Both the position numbers and the translations under genes were made by a program. The notes beneath the pieces are model-generated. The model was not told where the DNA came from and ran no database searches. It was given only the letters and a program-made list of their open reading frames with translations. This document shows positions 1-6,565 of a stretch of 10,990 bases of DNA, piece by piece. How positions within the stretch are numbered: position 1 is the stretch's first letter; the number at the start of each line of letters is the position of its first letter. Source of the DNA: an uncultured Bacilli bacterium. GTDB lineage: Bacteria; Bacillota_I; Bacilli_A; RF39; UBA660. Location of the stretch: positions 1 through 10,990 of the forward strand of contig CANQAF010000039.1 in the NCBI GenBank assembly GCA_947588975.1, given 5' to 3'.

Positions 1-28
1 AAATAGGCTTTAAAAAGCCTATTTTTTT
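1..28. terminator. Bidirectional intrinsic terminator
   Basis: Perfect 10-bp stem (1-10 pairing with 15-24) around a TAAA loop, with T-runs on both sides. The minus-strand copy ends the 108-codon gene, whose TAA stop at 27-29 abuts the hairpin. The plus-strand copy would stop transcription entering from the left. The window edge cuts off the far side. Confidence 0.8.
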
Positions 29-353
29 AATCTGCAAAATGAATATCGACAATATCTGCAATTGGGATTAATTCATTATCAATTGTAATCAAATGTGTAT
101 TATTTTGTCCAATAATCTTACGATTTATAGTTCCATCCTTTGTAACAATTACAACATCTGCTTTATATACATATCTAGTAGAGTTAAAAATTTGATTTAA
201 TTTTTGGTTAATATTCATTACTGGTATTTTAGAATCATTATTTTCTTTGATAACAGCACGTGTTTCATCACTAGAACTATATGCTACCTTGCTATTATTT
301 CCATGTGTTTTCTCTACTTTATTAGCATAAATTTTGGGTAATTTTTTTTCCAT
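27..353 (-). CDS. Small conserved-looking hypothetical protein downstream of popT
   Basis: A 108-residue soluble protein with no signal peptide or membrane helix. The first half is polar and low in hydrophobics (residues 1-45, probably flexible). The second half, about 60-106, alternates charged and hydrophobic residues (YKADVVIVTKDG, KIIGQNNTHLITIDNE, IPIADIVDI), which reads as a small beta-rich domain. The start is well supported: GAGGTGA lies 5 bases before the ATG. It begins 43 bases after popT with no terminator between, so it is probably cotranscribed with popT. A TATAAT at 365-370 sits so close to the ribosome binding site that a transcript from it would have almost no leader, so an independent promoter is doubtful. 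I do not recognise a named family and assign no function. Confidence 0.8.
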   Translation of the reverse strand: MEKKLPKIYANKVEKTHGNNSKVAYSSSDETRAVIKENNDSKIPVMNINQKLNQIFNSTRYVYKADVVIVTKDGTINRKIIGQNNTHLITIDNELIPIADIVDIHFAD

Positions 354-396
354 GTTTTCACCTCATTATATTGTATGTAGATCAATTTAGAAAATG

Positions 397-1221
397 TTAA
401 TCACTTCTAAACTTTGCAGAAATTGAATATCCAAAAATAGCAAGCACAATACCAATGAGCCATTCATAAAAAGAAAAAGGATATTCACTAACTTTTTGTA
501 ATAAAAGAAAAATAGAAGATATAGCAAATCCTGTAATACATGCATATATAAGTCGAGGATATTTTCTAAGAAGAAAACCCATTAATTTGGATACTAAATA
601 TATTCCTATTACAAGTCCAATTCCAAAAAATATAAAATTGATGATATCTGAAATTCGTATATTAAAATCTGACAAGCTCGCAAATAAATTTAAAACAAAC
701 TCATAACATCCAAGTATCATAAAAATTGCAGTACCACTGACTCCTGGAATAATCATCGTAGCTGCATCTAGAAAACCAATACCCAAAATGATTGCATATG
801 AGCCTATTGTATCTTGGGGAACAAAAGTAGAATGACTTGTAAAAAGTTGAACTCCAATTAAAAAGAAAAAAGAAAGAAAAAAAACAAGCAAAAAGTTTTT
901 ATCACATTTATACTTCACAAAAAAACGTGGAATTGCACCTACAATAAATCCAATAAACAATAACATGGTTGGTACATAGCAAAATTCAAGTAAATAGATA
1001 ATGATTTTACTGCCAAAAACTATTGATAAAAGAATTCCAATAGATAAAGTACCTAAAAAGGCAATATTTTCTTTTATATTCTGAAAAAAATGACTAATTG
1101 CATTTATTGCACGCTCATATATACCTAAGCTAACAGCAATTAAACTACCACTCACTCCCGGAATCACTTTTCCTAATCCGATTAATGTCCCCTTTAGTGC
1201 CAACAACAGTGGTTCTTTCAT
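397..1221 (-). CDS. popT: PopT/DUF368 family undecaprenyl-phosphate flippase
   Basis: A 274-residue polytopic membrane protein. Its signature is an internally repeated motif: VIPGVSGS near residues 19-26 and IIPGVSGT near 157-164, each followed by a hydrophobic stretch and a GxYE sequence (GIYE, GCYE). This is the hallmark of DUF368. Members in Staphylococcus and Vibrio have been shown to return undecaprenyl phosphate across the cytoplasmic membrane for reuse in peptidoglycan and wall polymer synthesis. About eight membrane segments are visible. A longer open frame reaches 1332, but the start at 1221 is preferred: it is preceded by AGGTGAT, matches the family N-terminus, and avoids running through the divergent promoter. 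The 108-codon gene follows in the same direction. The exact substrate is inferred from the family. Confidence 0.92.
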   Translation of the reverse strand: MKEPLLLALKGTLIGLGKVIPGVSGSLIAVSLGIYERAINAISHFFQNIKENIAFLGTLSIGILLSIVFGSKIIIYLLEFCYVPTMLLFIGFIVGAIPRFFVKYKCDKNFLLVFFLSFFFLIGVQLFTSHSTFVPQDTIGSYAIILGIGFLDAATMIIPGVSGTAIFMILGCYEFVLNLFASLSDFNIRISDIINFIFFGIGLVIGIYLVSKLMGFLLRKYPRLIYACITGFAISSIFLLLQKVSEYPFSFYEWLIGIVLAIFGYSISAKFRSD

Positions 1222-1236
1222 ACCATCACCTATCGC

Positions 1237-1242
1237 ATTATA
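1237..1242 (-). promoter_or_regulatory. Possible -10 box for popT
   Basis: TATAAT on the minus strand upstream of popT. No good -35 box is visible (TTCTTT at 17-base spacing, inside a pyrimidine-rich tract). Transcription from it would begin at or just before the ribosome binding site, giving a leader of about ten bases, so this is a weak call. Confidence 0.3.
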
Positions 1243-1278
1243 TGAATTAAAAAAGAAAAAAAGAAGAAATATTATCTC

Positions 1279-1307
1279 TTGTACTTCAATACAATATTTG
1301 CTATAAT
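1279..1307 (+). promoter_or_regulatory. Sigma-A type promoter of the surface-protein gene
   Basis: TTGTAC at 1279-1284, a 17-base spacer, and TATAAT at 1302-1307. Predicted start is near 1314, leaving about 19 bases of leader containing AGGAGG at 1322-1327. Spacing and boxes fit the housekeeping sigma factor. It lies in the divergent region shared with popT. Confidence 0.75.
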
Positions 1308-1332
1308 AACGTTGTATAAACAGGAGGTTCAT

Positions 1333-2424
1333 ATGAAAATTAATAATCCACTCAAAAAAATAAATCCAAAATATAGAATCTTTGTAGTAATTGGATCTAT
1401 CATTATTCTATTTATCGTAATCATTGCAATTGCAAGTATCTTTACAAATCGTACATTATCATTTACAAAAATCGAACAAAAAATGAAAACTGCAGCCCAA
1501 AATTACTATAATGATAATAAAGAACAGTTGCCACTTCAAGATGGAGGAAAAACAACTATTACCGTTGATACCTTAGTAGAGAAATCTTATATTAAACCAC
1601 TTGATGATATGAGTAAGGTTAATGCATGTACTGGTTCGATCACAGTATTAAATAATAATGGCTACTACTTATATTTACCATATTTAGACTGTGGTGATAG
1701 TTATAAAACAGTAACGATTGCATCAAAGATTATAGATCCGTCTAATATTGTTACTGCTGGAAACGGTTTATATAAAGTAGGAGAAGAATATATATTCCGT
1801 GGTGAATATGTCAACAACTATGTTACTTTTTCTGGAGAACCATGGAGAATTATAAAAGTAAATGCTGATCATTCTCTTCGTTTAATCCATGTTGCAGAAA
1901 GTGAAACATACGAATGGGACGATCGATATAATAGTGCTACAGACAATTCTGATGGTATCAATAACTATACAATTAGTCGTATTCGTGATCGTGTTGCAGA
2001 TGTATATAACGATGATAAATTCTTTACTGATAATGACCGTTCTTATATTATATCGCATGATGTTTGCATTGGAAAACGTAGCGTAAATGATAATAATAAT
2101 ATTGAATGTTCAAATATATTAGAAAAACAACCATTAGCACTTCCTAGAGCAAGTGAAATCATGTTAGCGAGTATTGATCCTCAATGCACAAGAATTAATA
2201 GTATGAATTGTGTAAACTATAACTGGATGTCTAAATTACAACAAGAATACTGGACAGTAACTGCGGATGCTGATACAACAAATTATGTATATACAATTGG
2301 AAGAATTGCTTATAAAACAGAAGCCGCTCAACAAGCTGCATTATATGTGGTACTACATTTATCTGGTGATTTACCTTATATAAGTGGTGATGGAAGTGAA
2401 GAAAATCCATACATTATCAAATAA
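1333..2424 (+). CDS. Membrane-anchored extracellular protein, two-domain, function unknown
   Basis: A 363-residue protein with a short basic cytoplasmic tail (KKINPKYR), one membrane helix at about 16-37 and a large extracellular part. The region right after the helix (FTKIEQKMKTAAQNYYNDNKEQLP) looks like a pilin-type N-terminal helix followed by a small domain ending at C99 and C120, which could form a disulfide. From about residue 145 a second domain begins (GLYKVGEEYIFRGE, then GEPWRIIKV). It contains four more cysteines (245, 259, 285, 293) and ends with SGDGSEENPYIIK. I associate this layout and ending with surface proteins of gut Bacillota but cannot name a family. No pilin-like cleavage site or LPXTG motif is seen. 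The start at 1333 is chosen over 1279 because AGGAGG precedes it and 1279 lies inside the promoter. Confidence 0.85.
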   Translation: MKINNPLKKINPKYRIFVVIGSIIILFIVIIAIASIFTNRTLSFTKIEQKMKTAAQNYYNDNKEQLPLQDGGKTTITVDTLVEKSYIKPLDDMSKVNACTGSITVLNNNGYYLYLPYLDCGDSYKTVTIASKIIDPSNIVTAGNGLYKVGEEYIFRGEYVNNYVTFSGEPWRIIKVNADHSLRLIHVAESETYEWDDRYNSATDNSDGINNYTISRIRDRVADVYNDDKFFTDNDRSYIISHDVCIGKRSVNDNNNIECSNILEKQPLALPRASEIMLASIDPQCTRINSMNCVNYNWMSKLQQEYWTVTADADTTNYVYTIGRIAYKTEAAQQAALYVVLHLSGDLPYISGDGSEENPYIIK

Positions 2425-2450
2425 AGAGAACACATAGTTTCTCTTTTTTT
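2423..2450 (+). terminator. Intrinsic terminator after the surface-protein gene
   Basis: AAAGAGAA at 2423-2430 pairs with TTCTCTTT at 2439-2446 over an 8-base loop, followed by more T. The stem begins inside the TAA stop codon at 2422-2424. Confidence 0.75.
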
Positions 2451-2479
2451 AAATAAAATATAACAAAAGGTGATTATAT

Positions 2480-3082
2480 ATGAAAAAAATATTAAATTAC
2501 ATTTTAATCTTATTTATGTTAATAGGAAATACCTACCTATTATTTCATGACTATTTAATAGGAAATACTTCACGCATTCCAACCTATCTATCTTTATATT
2601 TTCTATTACTTATTCCACGATTAATTAAAACACTAAAGTTTAATATGAGTATAGAAATAGAACTTGTTTATTACATTTTCATATTTCTAGCTCAATTTTT
2701 AGGATCTGGTGTCAATTTATATAAATATATTAGTTGGTTTGATACATTTACGCATTTTTTATCTGGTATTCTTACTTGTTTTATTGCAATCATTTTATTA
2801 CAACTATTCGGACATAATCCACATAAAAATGTTTTATTTCACATTACTTATATTTTAGGAATTGTATGTATGATAGCATGTTTATGGGAATTTTTTGAAT
2901 TTGGAATGGATCAGTTTACTTCTATGAATTTACAGCATTCAATTGAAACTGGTGTAAAAGATACTATGTATGATATATTGGCAGCATTTAGTGGAAGTTT
3001 ATTATTTATAATTTCGTATTTATTAGAAGCAATAACACAATCAAATGGATTTATAACAAAATTTATAAATTCTTTAAAATAA
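2480..3082 (+). CDS. Polytopic membrane protein, DUF2238/YjdF-like
   Basis: A 200-residue protein with about six membrane helices (near 4-22, 33-51, 62-79, 90-110, 118-138, 166-184). Polar residues are buried at conserved-looking positions: WFDTFTH (D88, H92) followed by SG, then WEFFEFGMD (W136, E137, E140, D144), then TGVKDTMYD (D161, D165). A D/H pair, a WE..E element and a DT..D element in membrane helices resemble the DUF2238 (YjdF) family, whose biochemical role I do not know. It starts 55 bases after the preceding gene, beyond a terminator, with AAAGGTGAT before the ATG. No convincing separate promoter is visible, so read-through from 1279 is possible. Confidence 0.8.
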   Translation: MKKILNYILILFMLIGNTYLLFHDYLIGNTSRIPTYLSLYFLLLIPRLIKTLKFNMSIEIELVYYIFIFLAQFLGSGVNLYKYISWFDTFTHFLSGILTCFIAIILLQLFGHNPHKNVLFHITYILGIVCMIACLWEFFEFGMDQFTSMNLQHSIETGVKDTMYDILAAFSGSLLFIISYLLEAITQSNGFITKFINSLK

Positions 3083-3104
3083 AAAGAGTAAATTTACTCT
3101 TTTT
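3081..3104. terminator. Bidirectional terminator between convergent genes
   Basis: A perfect palindrome (AAAAAGAGTAAA joined to its reverse complement). It starts within the TAA stop at 3080-3082 of the plus-strand gene and lies 8 bases past the TGA stop of the minus-strand anti-sigma gene. T-runs are present on both strands, so it serves both units. Confidence 0.8.
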
Positions 3105-3112
3105 ATTTATGA

Positions 3113-3853
3113 TCACCCATTTAATACTGTTGTAACTACTTTAATAAATTCTTCTTCATCAATATCATAACTATTAATAGCAATACCCAAATTACCTTTC
3201 ATGAATTTTGTTCTTATATTGCTTAAATTATTTTTTGTATTTTTTATTAATATTAATTCTGCCCCATTAATTTTTGAGCTTTTTAATTTATCAAAGTTTT
3301 GTTGTGCCTGCCAAGAATCTACATTTTCATCAATAAATAATGGATATCCATCATTTTGAATTCCAATTTGAATTTTTAAACTATCGTTTCCTTTTTCTCG
3401 TAAACTTACATTACAATAAAGTAATTTACCTGAAAGTTCGGTTTTATAACATTCATTACTAATATCAAAATTATCAAATTGAGACTCATAAAGTTTAATA
3501 TTAAACAGTTGATTAATATCCTGCAGATTATTATAATCAGGGATAATTTGAAGAGAATCAATCAATTTATCATCGTCATTTTTATTCGTATACTCTAACT
3601 TATTAAAGAATATCTCATTATTCATTTGAGATTTATTATTAGATTCTAATCTATTATTATTCCATAAATTTATAGAAACAAATGCTATAAGTAAAATTAA
3701 TGGAATCATTAAGAATTGAAGTGAAAATTTATATTTAAAAGTTTTATTTTTTTTACATGGTTCTACAGGATATTCTAATAAATCGTTTAAAAATTCTTTC
3801 GATTGAATTTGAATATTATTTTTTATTTTATCCTTTAACTGTTTCTTATTCAT
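3113..3853 (-). CDS. Putative transmembrane anti-sigma factor
   Basis: A 246-residue single-pass membrane protein. The cytoplasmic N-terminus (1-44) is basic and polar, the membrane helix is about 45-63, and the rest is extracytoplasmic with two cysteines (ECYKTE and LLYCNV) that could pair. Its ATG overlaps the end of the sigma gene by 4 bases (ATGA at 3850-3853), the usual arrangement for translationally coupled sigma/anti-sigma pairs. The zinc-binding HxxxCxxC motif of classical zinc anti-sigma factors is absent, so it would belong to another class. The outer domain may sense envelope state, and its C-terminal part (NSYDIDEEEFIKVV) faintly recalls DUF4367 sensor domains. The role rests mainly on topology and position. 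It ends with TGA. Confidence 0.75.
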   Translation of the reverse strand: MNKKQLKDKIKNNIQIQSKEFLNDLLEYPVEPCKKNKTFKYKFSLQFLMIPLILLIAFVSINLWNNNRLESNNKSQMNNEIFFNKLEYTNKNDDDKLIDSLQIIPDYNNLQDINQLFNIKLYESQFDNFDISNECYKTELSGKLLYCNVSLREKGNDSLKIQIGIQNDGYPLFIDENVDSWQAQQNFDKLKSSKINGAELILIKNTKNNLSNIRTKFMKGNLGIAINSYDIDEEEFIKVVTTVLNG

Positions 3854-4368
3854 ATTGATTCATTCTCTCCTTTTAGTTTTTTTCTTAACTTCCTTATCGC
3901 ATAGTTATATTTTGCTCTTACATGAGAATATTTTATATTTAAAATTTCCGATATCTCTAAATGAGTTAATCCTCCAAACACATGCAATATAATAATATTC
4001 CTTTCTAAGTCATTCAATTGGACTAGGTATTCTTCAATTAGTAATGAATCTTCATTTTGAATAGAATTATATTTATTTAATAAAAACTCTAATTTTTCAC
4101 TTTCTAATGATAACTCTCTATTCTTCTTTAAATATGTATACGTAGTGTTTTTAGCAATTGTGAAAATCCAAGTTCTTGGATTTTTAAAACGATCATATGT
4201 ATTATGATATTTTAAAATTCTCATAAATACTTCTTCTGTAATATCTTCACTCATGTGATAATCCTTAGTAATATTTAATACAAATAGAAAAATTGTATCT
4301 TTATAAGTATTATATAGTTTCGTAATATTTTCCTCATTTAAATCTAATAACATTTCTTTCAAATTCAT
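3850..4368 (-). CDS. ECF-type (sigma-70 family) RNA polymerase sigma factor
   Basis: 172 residues, normal for the extracytoplasmic-function group. Region 2 spans about 16-83: YKDTIFLFVLNITKDYHMSEDITEEVFMRI for core and -10 contacts, then NPRTWIFTIAKNTTYTYLKK. Region 4 spans about 112-166: LNDLERNIIILHVFGGLTHLEISEIL, then the DNA-reading helix IKYSHVRAKYNYAIRKLRKKL. It should direct RNA polymerase to a small envelope-response regulon. The frame is open to an ATG at 4377, but that codon directly touches AGGG. The ATG at 4366-4368 has AGGG nine bases upstream, so I prefer it (three residues shorter). It overlaps the downstream anti-sigma gene by 4 bases and has its own promoter. Confidence 0.92.
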   Translation of the reverse strand: MNLKEMLLDLNEENITKLYNTYKDTIFLFVLNITKDYHMSEDITEEVFMRILKYHNTYDRFKNPRTWIFTIAKNTTYTYLKKNRELSLESEKLEFLLNKYNSIQNEDSLLIEEYLVQLNDLERNIIILHVFGGLTHLEISEILNIKYSHVRAKYNYAIRKLRKKLKGENESI

Positions 4369-4404
4369 AATACTCATCCCTATAATGTAACATTCTAAAA
4401 ATAT

Positions 4405-4433
4405 ATTATAGCAGTTGTTTTCAAAAATCTCAA
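4405..4433 (-). promoter_or_regulatory. Promoter of the sigma/anti-sigma operon
   Basis: Minus strand: TTGAGA (4428-4433), a 17-base spacer ending in TGC, and TATAAT (4405-4410), giving an extended -10. This is a strong housekeeping promoter, so basal transcription should not need the ECF factor. The spacer also contains the element described at 4411-4424. Confidence 0.75.
4411..4424 (-). promoter_or_regulatory. TTGAAAACAACTGC element, similar to one upstream of the protease
   Basis: Minus-strand TTGAAAACAACTGC, 42 bases before the sigma start codon. A similar TTGAAAATAATTGT lies 36 bases before the metzincin start. The two agree at 11 of 14 positions and the three differences are all C/T. 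TTGAAAA resembles the -35 element of some ECF promoters (TGAAAC type), but no CGT-type -10 follows. A shared regulatory site is a hypothesis only. Confidence 0.25.
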
Positions 4434-4439
4434 GAATAC

Positions 4440-4464
4440 AAAAAATCTACCCTCTGGTAGATTT
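4440..4464 (-). terminator. Terminator of the metzincin unit
   Basis: Minus strand AAATCTACC-AGAG-GGTAGATTT, a 9-bp stem with a 4-base loop, extended into a run of six T. It lies 15 bases past the stop of the 219-residue gene and separates that unit from the sigma operon. Confidence 0.85.
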
Positions 4465-4478
4465 CGTCATATAGTTAA

Positions 4479-5138
4479 CTATATATTATATTTCATTGTT
4501 TCCCAAGATTGTGTTTCATTATTTTTTACTTGATTTGTTGCGTCATTATATTCTAACAAACCATACTGCATTCCAATGATTCGATAACACTTCATACTTT
4601 TATCATAGTTTAAATACATTAAATATTTTTTCCCAACTTCTATTTCAATATCATCTTCGTATGACATTTTAACAAAAGTATTTTTCTTTTCATCTTGTGT
4701 TAATTTATCAAGTCCTTGTCTAACAATTTGTCTAGGAGCAAGTGATTTTTCATATTGTGCAACGCTAATGGTTCCACCAGCACGAATAAAATTAATAACA
4801 TCATTTTGTGATATACTATTATCATTTTTAATAATTTCATCCACTTTAATTTTGCCAATTGTAGATATCATAGTATATGTCTGAAGTGCTTCATTATAAT
4901 TAATTGCTCCATCAATACTTTCAATTGTACCAACAATAATTAATTCACTACGATCTTCTAATTGTTCAACATTAGCATTATCATATATTGAATCATACTC
5001 TGCAGATATTTCCATAATAACATCACCTGGGTTATATTTTCTTGTGCTTAAGTTATTTTGAGATTTGGTAATAACACCTGCACAAATAAATCCTACGAAA
5101 AGAAATGCCGTAAATATTGCTATAACCTTTTTTGACAT
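4479..5138 (-). CDS. Exported protein paired with the metzincin protease, function unknown
   Basis: 219 residues with an N-terminal hydrophobic segment (about 4-23, after MSKK) that is either a signal peptide or a membrane anchor. The cysteine at 19 lacks a proper lipobox. The exported part contains RSELIIVGTIESIDG (63-77), a beta-rich stretch (TIGKIKVDEIIKND), an RAGGTISV turn (119-126) and VGKKYLMYLNY (168-178). Together these read like one compact beta domain of a kind seen in uncharacterised Bacillota secreted proteins. The start at 5138 is chosen because AGGAGG lies nine bases upstream and a longer frame would overlap the protease gene. The gap to the protease stop is only 13 bases, so the two are cotranscribed. 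An inhibitor, chaperone or substrate role is possible from context, but nothing in the sequence proves it. Confidence 0.8.
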   Translation of the reverse strand: MSKKVIAIFTAFLFVGFICAGVITKSQNNLSTRKYNPGDVIMEISAEYDSIYDNANVEQLEDRSELIIVGTIESIDGAINYNEALQTYTMISTIGKIKVDEIIKNDNSISQNDVINFIRAGGTISVAQYEKSLAPRQIVRQGLDKLTQDEKKNTFVKMSYEDDIEIEVGKKYLMYLNYDKSMKCYRIIGMQYGLLEYNDATNQVKNNETQSWETMKYNI

Positions 5139-5151
5139 GTTATTCCTCCTT

Positions 5152-5712
5152 CTATGAATAGATTTCATTTAAATGTTGATTATCAACTGGTTTAACTGTA
5201 TTTACTGCACGATGGCTTGCTTGTGCCATAATACTATTTGGATTAGAGTTCCAATGTGCTAATCCTAAAGCATGTCCAATTTCATGTGCAGTAGTACCTT
5301 GAATATTTGCTAATGGTAATCTATTTAAATTTAAATAAATATCTGCATAAAACCAACTTCCATTATCAGGATCTATATACGCTCCACCATTTAAGTAATG
5401 AAGAGTAACACCTAAAGTCCCATCTCCACCCCAATATGAATCTGCTTTTCCATAAAAATCCATATGTGTTGCATAATTACTAGATACTGCAGTCATATTT
5501 AATGGATTATCATAATGTGCCCAATCATAAGCCGCTGCATTAATTTGTGAAGTAAATGTCGCTGCTGAACTATCTACATAATAACATGCATTTGTAATTG
5601 CTCTATTATATTTATATTTAAATTTAATTTGATCCCCATCAGCTGCTTTTATAGAAGAAATACCGACAAAAGAAATTATACATAACAACATAAAGCATAC
5701 TACTTTTTTCAA
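5152..5712 (-). CDS. Secreted metzincin (matrixin-like) zinc metalloprotease
   Basis: 186 residues. A signal peptide (1-23, likely cleaved after IKA) is followed almost at once by the catalytic domain. The zinc-binding consensus HExxHxxGxxH is complete at 143-153 (HEIGHALGLAH), with H143, H147 and H153 as ligands and E144 as general base. The Met-turn is SIM with M162. W64 in INAAAYDWAHYD fits the early helix of M10-type proteases. No cysteine-switch propeptide is present, so it would not be held inactive in the usual matrixin way. The start codon is TTG, supported by AGGAGG seven bases upstream; the nearby ATG is followed at once by TAG. The partner gene follows after 13 bases. It should act on extracellular proteins. 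Its native substrate cannot be told. Confidence 0.92.
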   Translation of the reverse strand: MKKVVCFMLLCIISFVGISSIKAADGDQIKFKYKYNRAITNACYYVDSSAATFTSQINAAAYDWAHYDNPLNMTAVSSNYATHMDFYGKADSYWGGDGTLGVTLHYLNGGAYIDPDNGSWFYADIYLNLNRLPLANIQGTTAHEIGHALGLAHWNSNPNSIMAQASHRAVNTVKPVDNQHLNEIYS

Positions 5713-5748
5713 ACTACATCCTCCTTCCTACTTCAAAATAATCTATAT

Positions 5749-5788
5749 ACAATTATTTTCAAGCAAAATAATTCATTTGTAAATTATA
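5749..5788 (-). promoter_or_regulatory. Upstream region of the metzincin unit
   Basis: Contains TTGAAAATAATTGT (5749-5762, minus strand), which matches the element upstream of the sigma operon, and a TATAAT at 5783-5788 with only a poor -35 (TCTTCA at 18-base spacing). The next 100 bases toward the tRNA terminator show nothing I can identify. Confidence 0.3.
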
Positions 5789-5894
5789 CTTGTTCAGAAA
5801 AATATTTGAAGAATCTTACACTAAATTTTTTAACTATTTGCTTACACCTGACGAAAAATAATTTAAATAATTAACCATAAAGATTACGGAAGCC

Positions 5895-5923
5895 AAAAAA
5901 AATTCTATCAAGTGATAGAATTT
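5895..5923 (-). terminator. Terminator of tRNA-Trp
   Basis: Minus strand AAATTCTATCA pairs perfectly with TGATAGAATTT (11 bp, tight loop; 9 bp with a relaxed loop), followed by a T-run. It lies 10 bases past the tRNA 3' end. Confidence 0.88.
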
Positions 5924-5933
5924 ATACGCAATC

Positions 5934-6007
5934 TGGCAGGGGTGGCAGGAGTTGAACCCACATGAACGGTTTTGGAGACCGTCATTCTACCATTGAATTA
6001 CACCCCT
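5934..6007 (-). tRNA. tRNA-Trp (anticodon CCA)
   Basis: 74 bases including an encoded CCA tail. The acceptor stem AGGGGTG/CACCCCT is followed by the G discriminator. The D-arm is ATTC/GAAT. The anticodon arm is ACGGT-CTCCAAA-ACCGT, placing CCA at 34-36. The T-arm carries the GGTTCAA sequence. CCA reads UGG only, consistent with UGA being a stop here. It is a single-gene unit with its own promoter and terminator. Confidence 0.97.
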
Positions 6008-6020
6008 AGAAAACAAATCA

Positions 6021-6049
6021 ATTATAGCATAAATTATATATTTATACAA
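6021..6049 (-). promoter_or_regulatory. Promoter of tRNA-Trp
   Basis: TTGTAT (6044-6049), a 17-base spacer ending in TGC, and TATAAT (6021-6026) on the minus strand. Predicted start is about 6 bases before the mature tRNA. Confidence 0.78.
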
Positions 6050-6112
6050 TATTTTATGCCTACAATTTTAAAATTTCACCCGAAAATTGCATATACTGTT
6101 ATAGGTGATAGA

Positions 6113-6541
6113 ATGGCAATTATTAAATATACCAAATCAGAAAGAGATTTATTAGCCCGTTTAATGCGTGCTGAAGCCATAGGAGAGGGAGATTTAGGAA
6201 TGTTAATGGTCGGAAATGTAGGTGTTAACCGCGTGCTAGCAGACTGTCTCACATTTTCAGATATTAAAACAATTCAGCAAATGATATATCAAACTCCAGG
6301 TGGTTTTTCTGGAAAAGATAGTCCCTTATTTTTTAGTAAACCAACCACAAAAGAGCAAGAACTTGCTGACCGTGTTATTCGTGGCGAATATTATTATCCT
6401 GCAACCAATGCTTTGTGGTTTTATGCACCGAGTACTGGGCAATCTTGCCAAACTACATGGTGGGGGCAACAAAACGCAGGAAGATATAAAAATCATTGTT
6501 TTTATCAGCCAATGGCAGGAGAATGTAAAGCGATTCATTAA
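6113..6541 (+). CDS. cwlJ: CwlJ-like cell wall (spore cortex) hydrolase, SleB/Hydrolase_2 family
   Basis: 142 residues, the same length as Bacillus subtilis CwlJ, consisting of the catalytic domain alone. The N-terminal signature LLARLMRAEAIGEGDLGMLMVGNVGVNRV is present; E21 in RAEA is the expected catalytic glutamate. It continues with TIQQMIYQTPGGFSG (54-67), LADRVIRGE and ALWFYAPSTGQSC, ending in WWGQQNAGRYKNHCFYQP. No signal peptide is present, which matches CwlJ (made in the mother cell and held in the coat) rather than SleB. In sporulators the enzyme degrades cortex peptidoglycan during germination. The start at 6113 has AGGTGATAG just upstream; longer frames run through the tRNA promoter. 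A family hydrolase used outside sporulation is the alternative. Confidence 0.88.
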   Translation: MAIIKYTKSERDLLARLMRAEAIGEGDLGMLMVGNVGVNRVLADCLTFSDIKTIQQMIYQTPGGFSGKDSPLFFSKPTTKEQELADRVIRGEYYYPATNALWFYAPSTGQSCQTTWWGQQNAGRYKNHCFYQPMAGECKAIH

Positions 6542-6565
6542 AAAACTTCTTTCAAAGAAGTTTTT
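6541..6565. terminator. Bidirectional terminator filling the gap between two convergent genes
   Basis: AAAAACTTCTT (6541-6551) pairs perfectly with AAGAAGTTTTT (6555-6565) over a TCA loop. The hairpin's own A and T ends provide a T-run on each strand. It touches both stop codons: TAA at 6539-6541 on the plus strand and TAA at 6564-6566 on the minus strand. Confidence 0.82.

Noticed and set aside
1222..1332. N-terminal extension of popT
   Set aside because: It would run through the divergent promoter and has no ribosome binding site at its start; it consists of a phenylalanine-rich stretch translated from a pyrimidine tract.
1889..2086. 65-codon plus-strand open frame within the surface-protein gene
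   Set aside because: Shadow of the real gene in another frame, with no ribosome binding site or recognisable domain.
5934..6049. tRNA-Trp as an integration site for a mobile element
   Set aside because: No integrase, no repeat of the tRNA 3' end and no flanking att-like copy was seen in the window.
6090..6097. CATATACT upstream of the CwlJ-like gene as a sporulation sigma-E/K type -10 box; a similar CATATGATA at 7552-7560 upstream of the LysM gene
   Set aside because: The -10-like matches are attractive but no good -35 exists for either, and transcripts starting from them would begin at or inside the ribosome binding site.
5972..6112. Longer open frame upstream of the CwlJ-like gene
   Set aside because: It crosses the opposite-strand tRNA-Trp and its promoter; the start at 6113 has a ribosome binding site and gives the family length.
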